Below, piece after piece: positions 5,644-5,807 of a DNA stretch of 5,807 nucleotides (positions within the stretch are counted from its first letter, which is position 1; each line of letters opens with the position of its first letter). Location of the stretch: positions 2,662 to 8,468 of the forward strand of contig OMSV01000041.1 in NCBI GenBank assembly GCA_900290385.1, given 5' to 3'. The position numbers and the translations under genes are program-made. The notes beneath the pieces were generated by a model that was not told the origin of the DNA, made no database searches, and saw only the letters and a list, made by a program, of their open reading frames with translations. The DNA is from Syntrophobacter sp. SbD2. Lineage in GTDB: Bacteria > Desulfobacterota > Syntrophobacteria > Syntrophobacterales > Syntrophobacteraceae.

Positions 5644-5807
5644 GGGACCCCGGAGCAGGGCATAAGCCGGGTTCTGTTCCCTGAACGCCCGAAGGCAAAC
5701 AGGACATGATCATTCCTCTAGCCCCACCGTTGCCGGCGGGATCAAGCGACCAACCCGAGAGCATCGGACGGGCAGCCCTCAAACGCTCTCCTATTCGGTC
5801 TTGCTCC
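5644..5807 (-). ncRNA. rnpB: RNase P RNA (M1-type), 3' portion, partial
   Basis: Catalytic RNA of ribonuclease P, which trims the 5' leader of pre-tRNAs together with the protein RnpA. The minus strand begins at the edge with GGAGCAAGACCGAATAGG (5807-5790), a strongly conserved rnpB block, and ends with ACAGAACCCGGCTTAT (5677-5662), the conserved 3' block. Between them: a GAGAGC/GCTCTC helix (5785-5790 with 5757-5762) at the P16 position; helix P18 at 5723-5740 with 7 pairs and a GCAA tetraloop; the conserved GAGGAATGATCATGTCC stretch (E. coli has GATGAATGACTGTCC); and an extra hairpin at 5680-5703 with a TTCG loop that fits optional helix P19. The pattern is the bacterial A type. The 5' portion lies beyond the window. 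The exact 3' end is uncertain by a few bases; I place it before the T-tract. Confidence 0.93.

Noticed and set aside
5613..5663. Longer ispD start at 5663
   Set aside because: The added codons run through the rnpB 3' end (the conserved CGGCTTAT block and its T-tract). The added residues are not part of the IspD fold.

Overview
The window looks like an ordinary chromosomal segment of a Gram-negative bacterium. The GAF-type sigma-54 activator, the rnpB-ispD-ispF-cysS order and the GC content (roughly 50-55% by eye) suggest a Desulfobacterota (former Deltaproteobacteria) or similar lineage. That assignment is inference and is held loosely.

Left part, plus strand. Positions 2-1300 hold the 3' part of a sigma-54-dependent activator with a NifA-like layout (GAF, AAA+, Fis-type HTH), cut by the window edge. 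A 197-bp gap (1301-1497) carries four inverted repeats, the last resembling a weak intrinsic terminator. It is followed by a clear ribosome binding site and a TTG-started gene (1498-2778). That gene encodes a multi-pass membrane acyltransferase-like protein of the HGSNAT/DUF5009/COG4299 type. It contains a perfect 33-bp in-frame tandem duplication of its hallmark LDAFRG segment, the most unusual thing in the window.

Right part, minus strand. Read from the right edge leftward, the order is the 3' end of rnpB (RNase P RNA), ispD, ispF and cysS. ispD and ispF encode two steps of the MEP isoprenoid pathway and overlap by one base (TGATG). cysS, encoding cysteinyl-tRNA synthetase, follows after 67 bp. 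These genes converge on the acyltransferase gene, with a 22-bp hairpin between the two stop codons.

The right half is housekeeping: isoprenoid precursor synthesis, tRNA charging and tRNA 5' maturation. I see no mobile element, CRISPR array, tRNA gene or defence system. No wholly new biological system is evident. The points worth a second look are the tandem duplication in the membrane protein, the cluster of dyads in the 1301-1497 gap, the tight rnpB-ispD junction, and the apparent GGG in place of GGU in the RNase P L15 loop.
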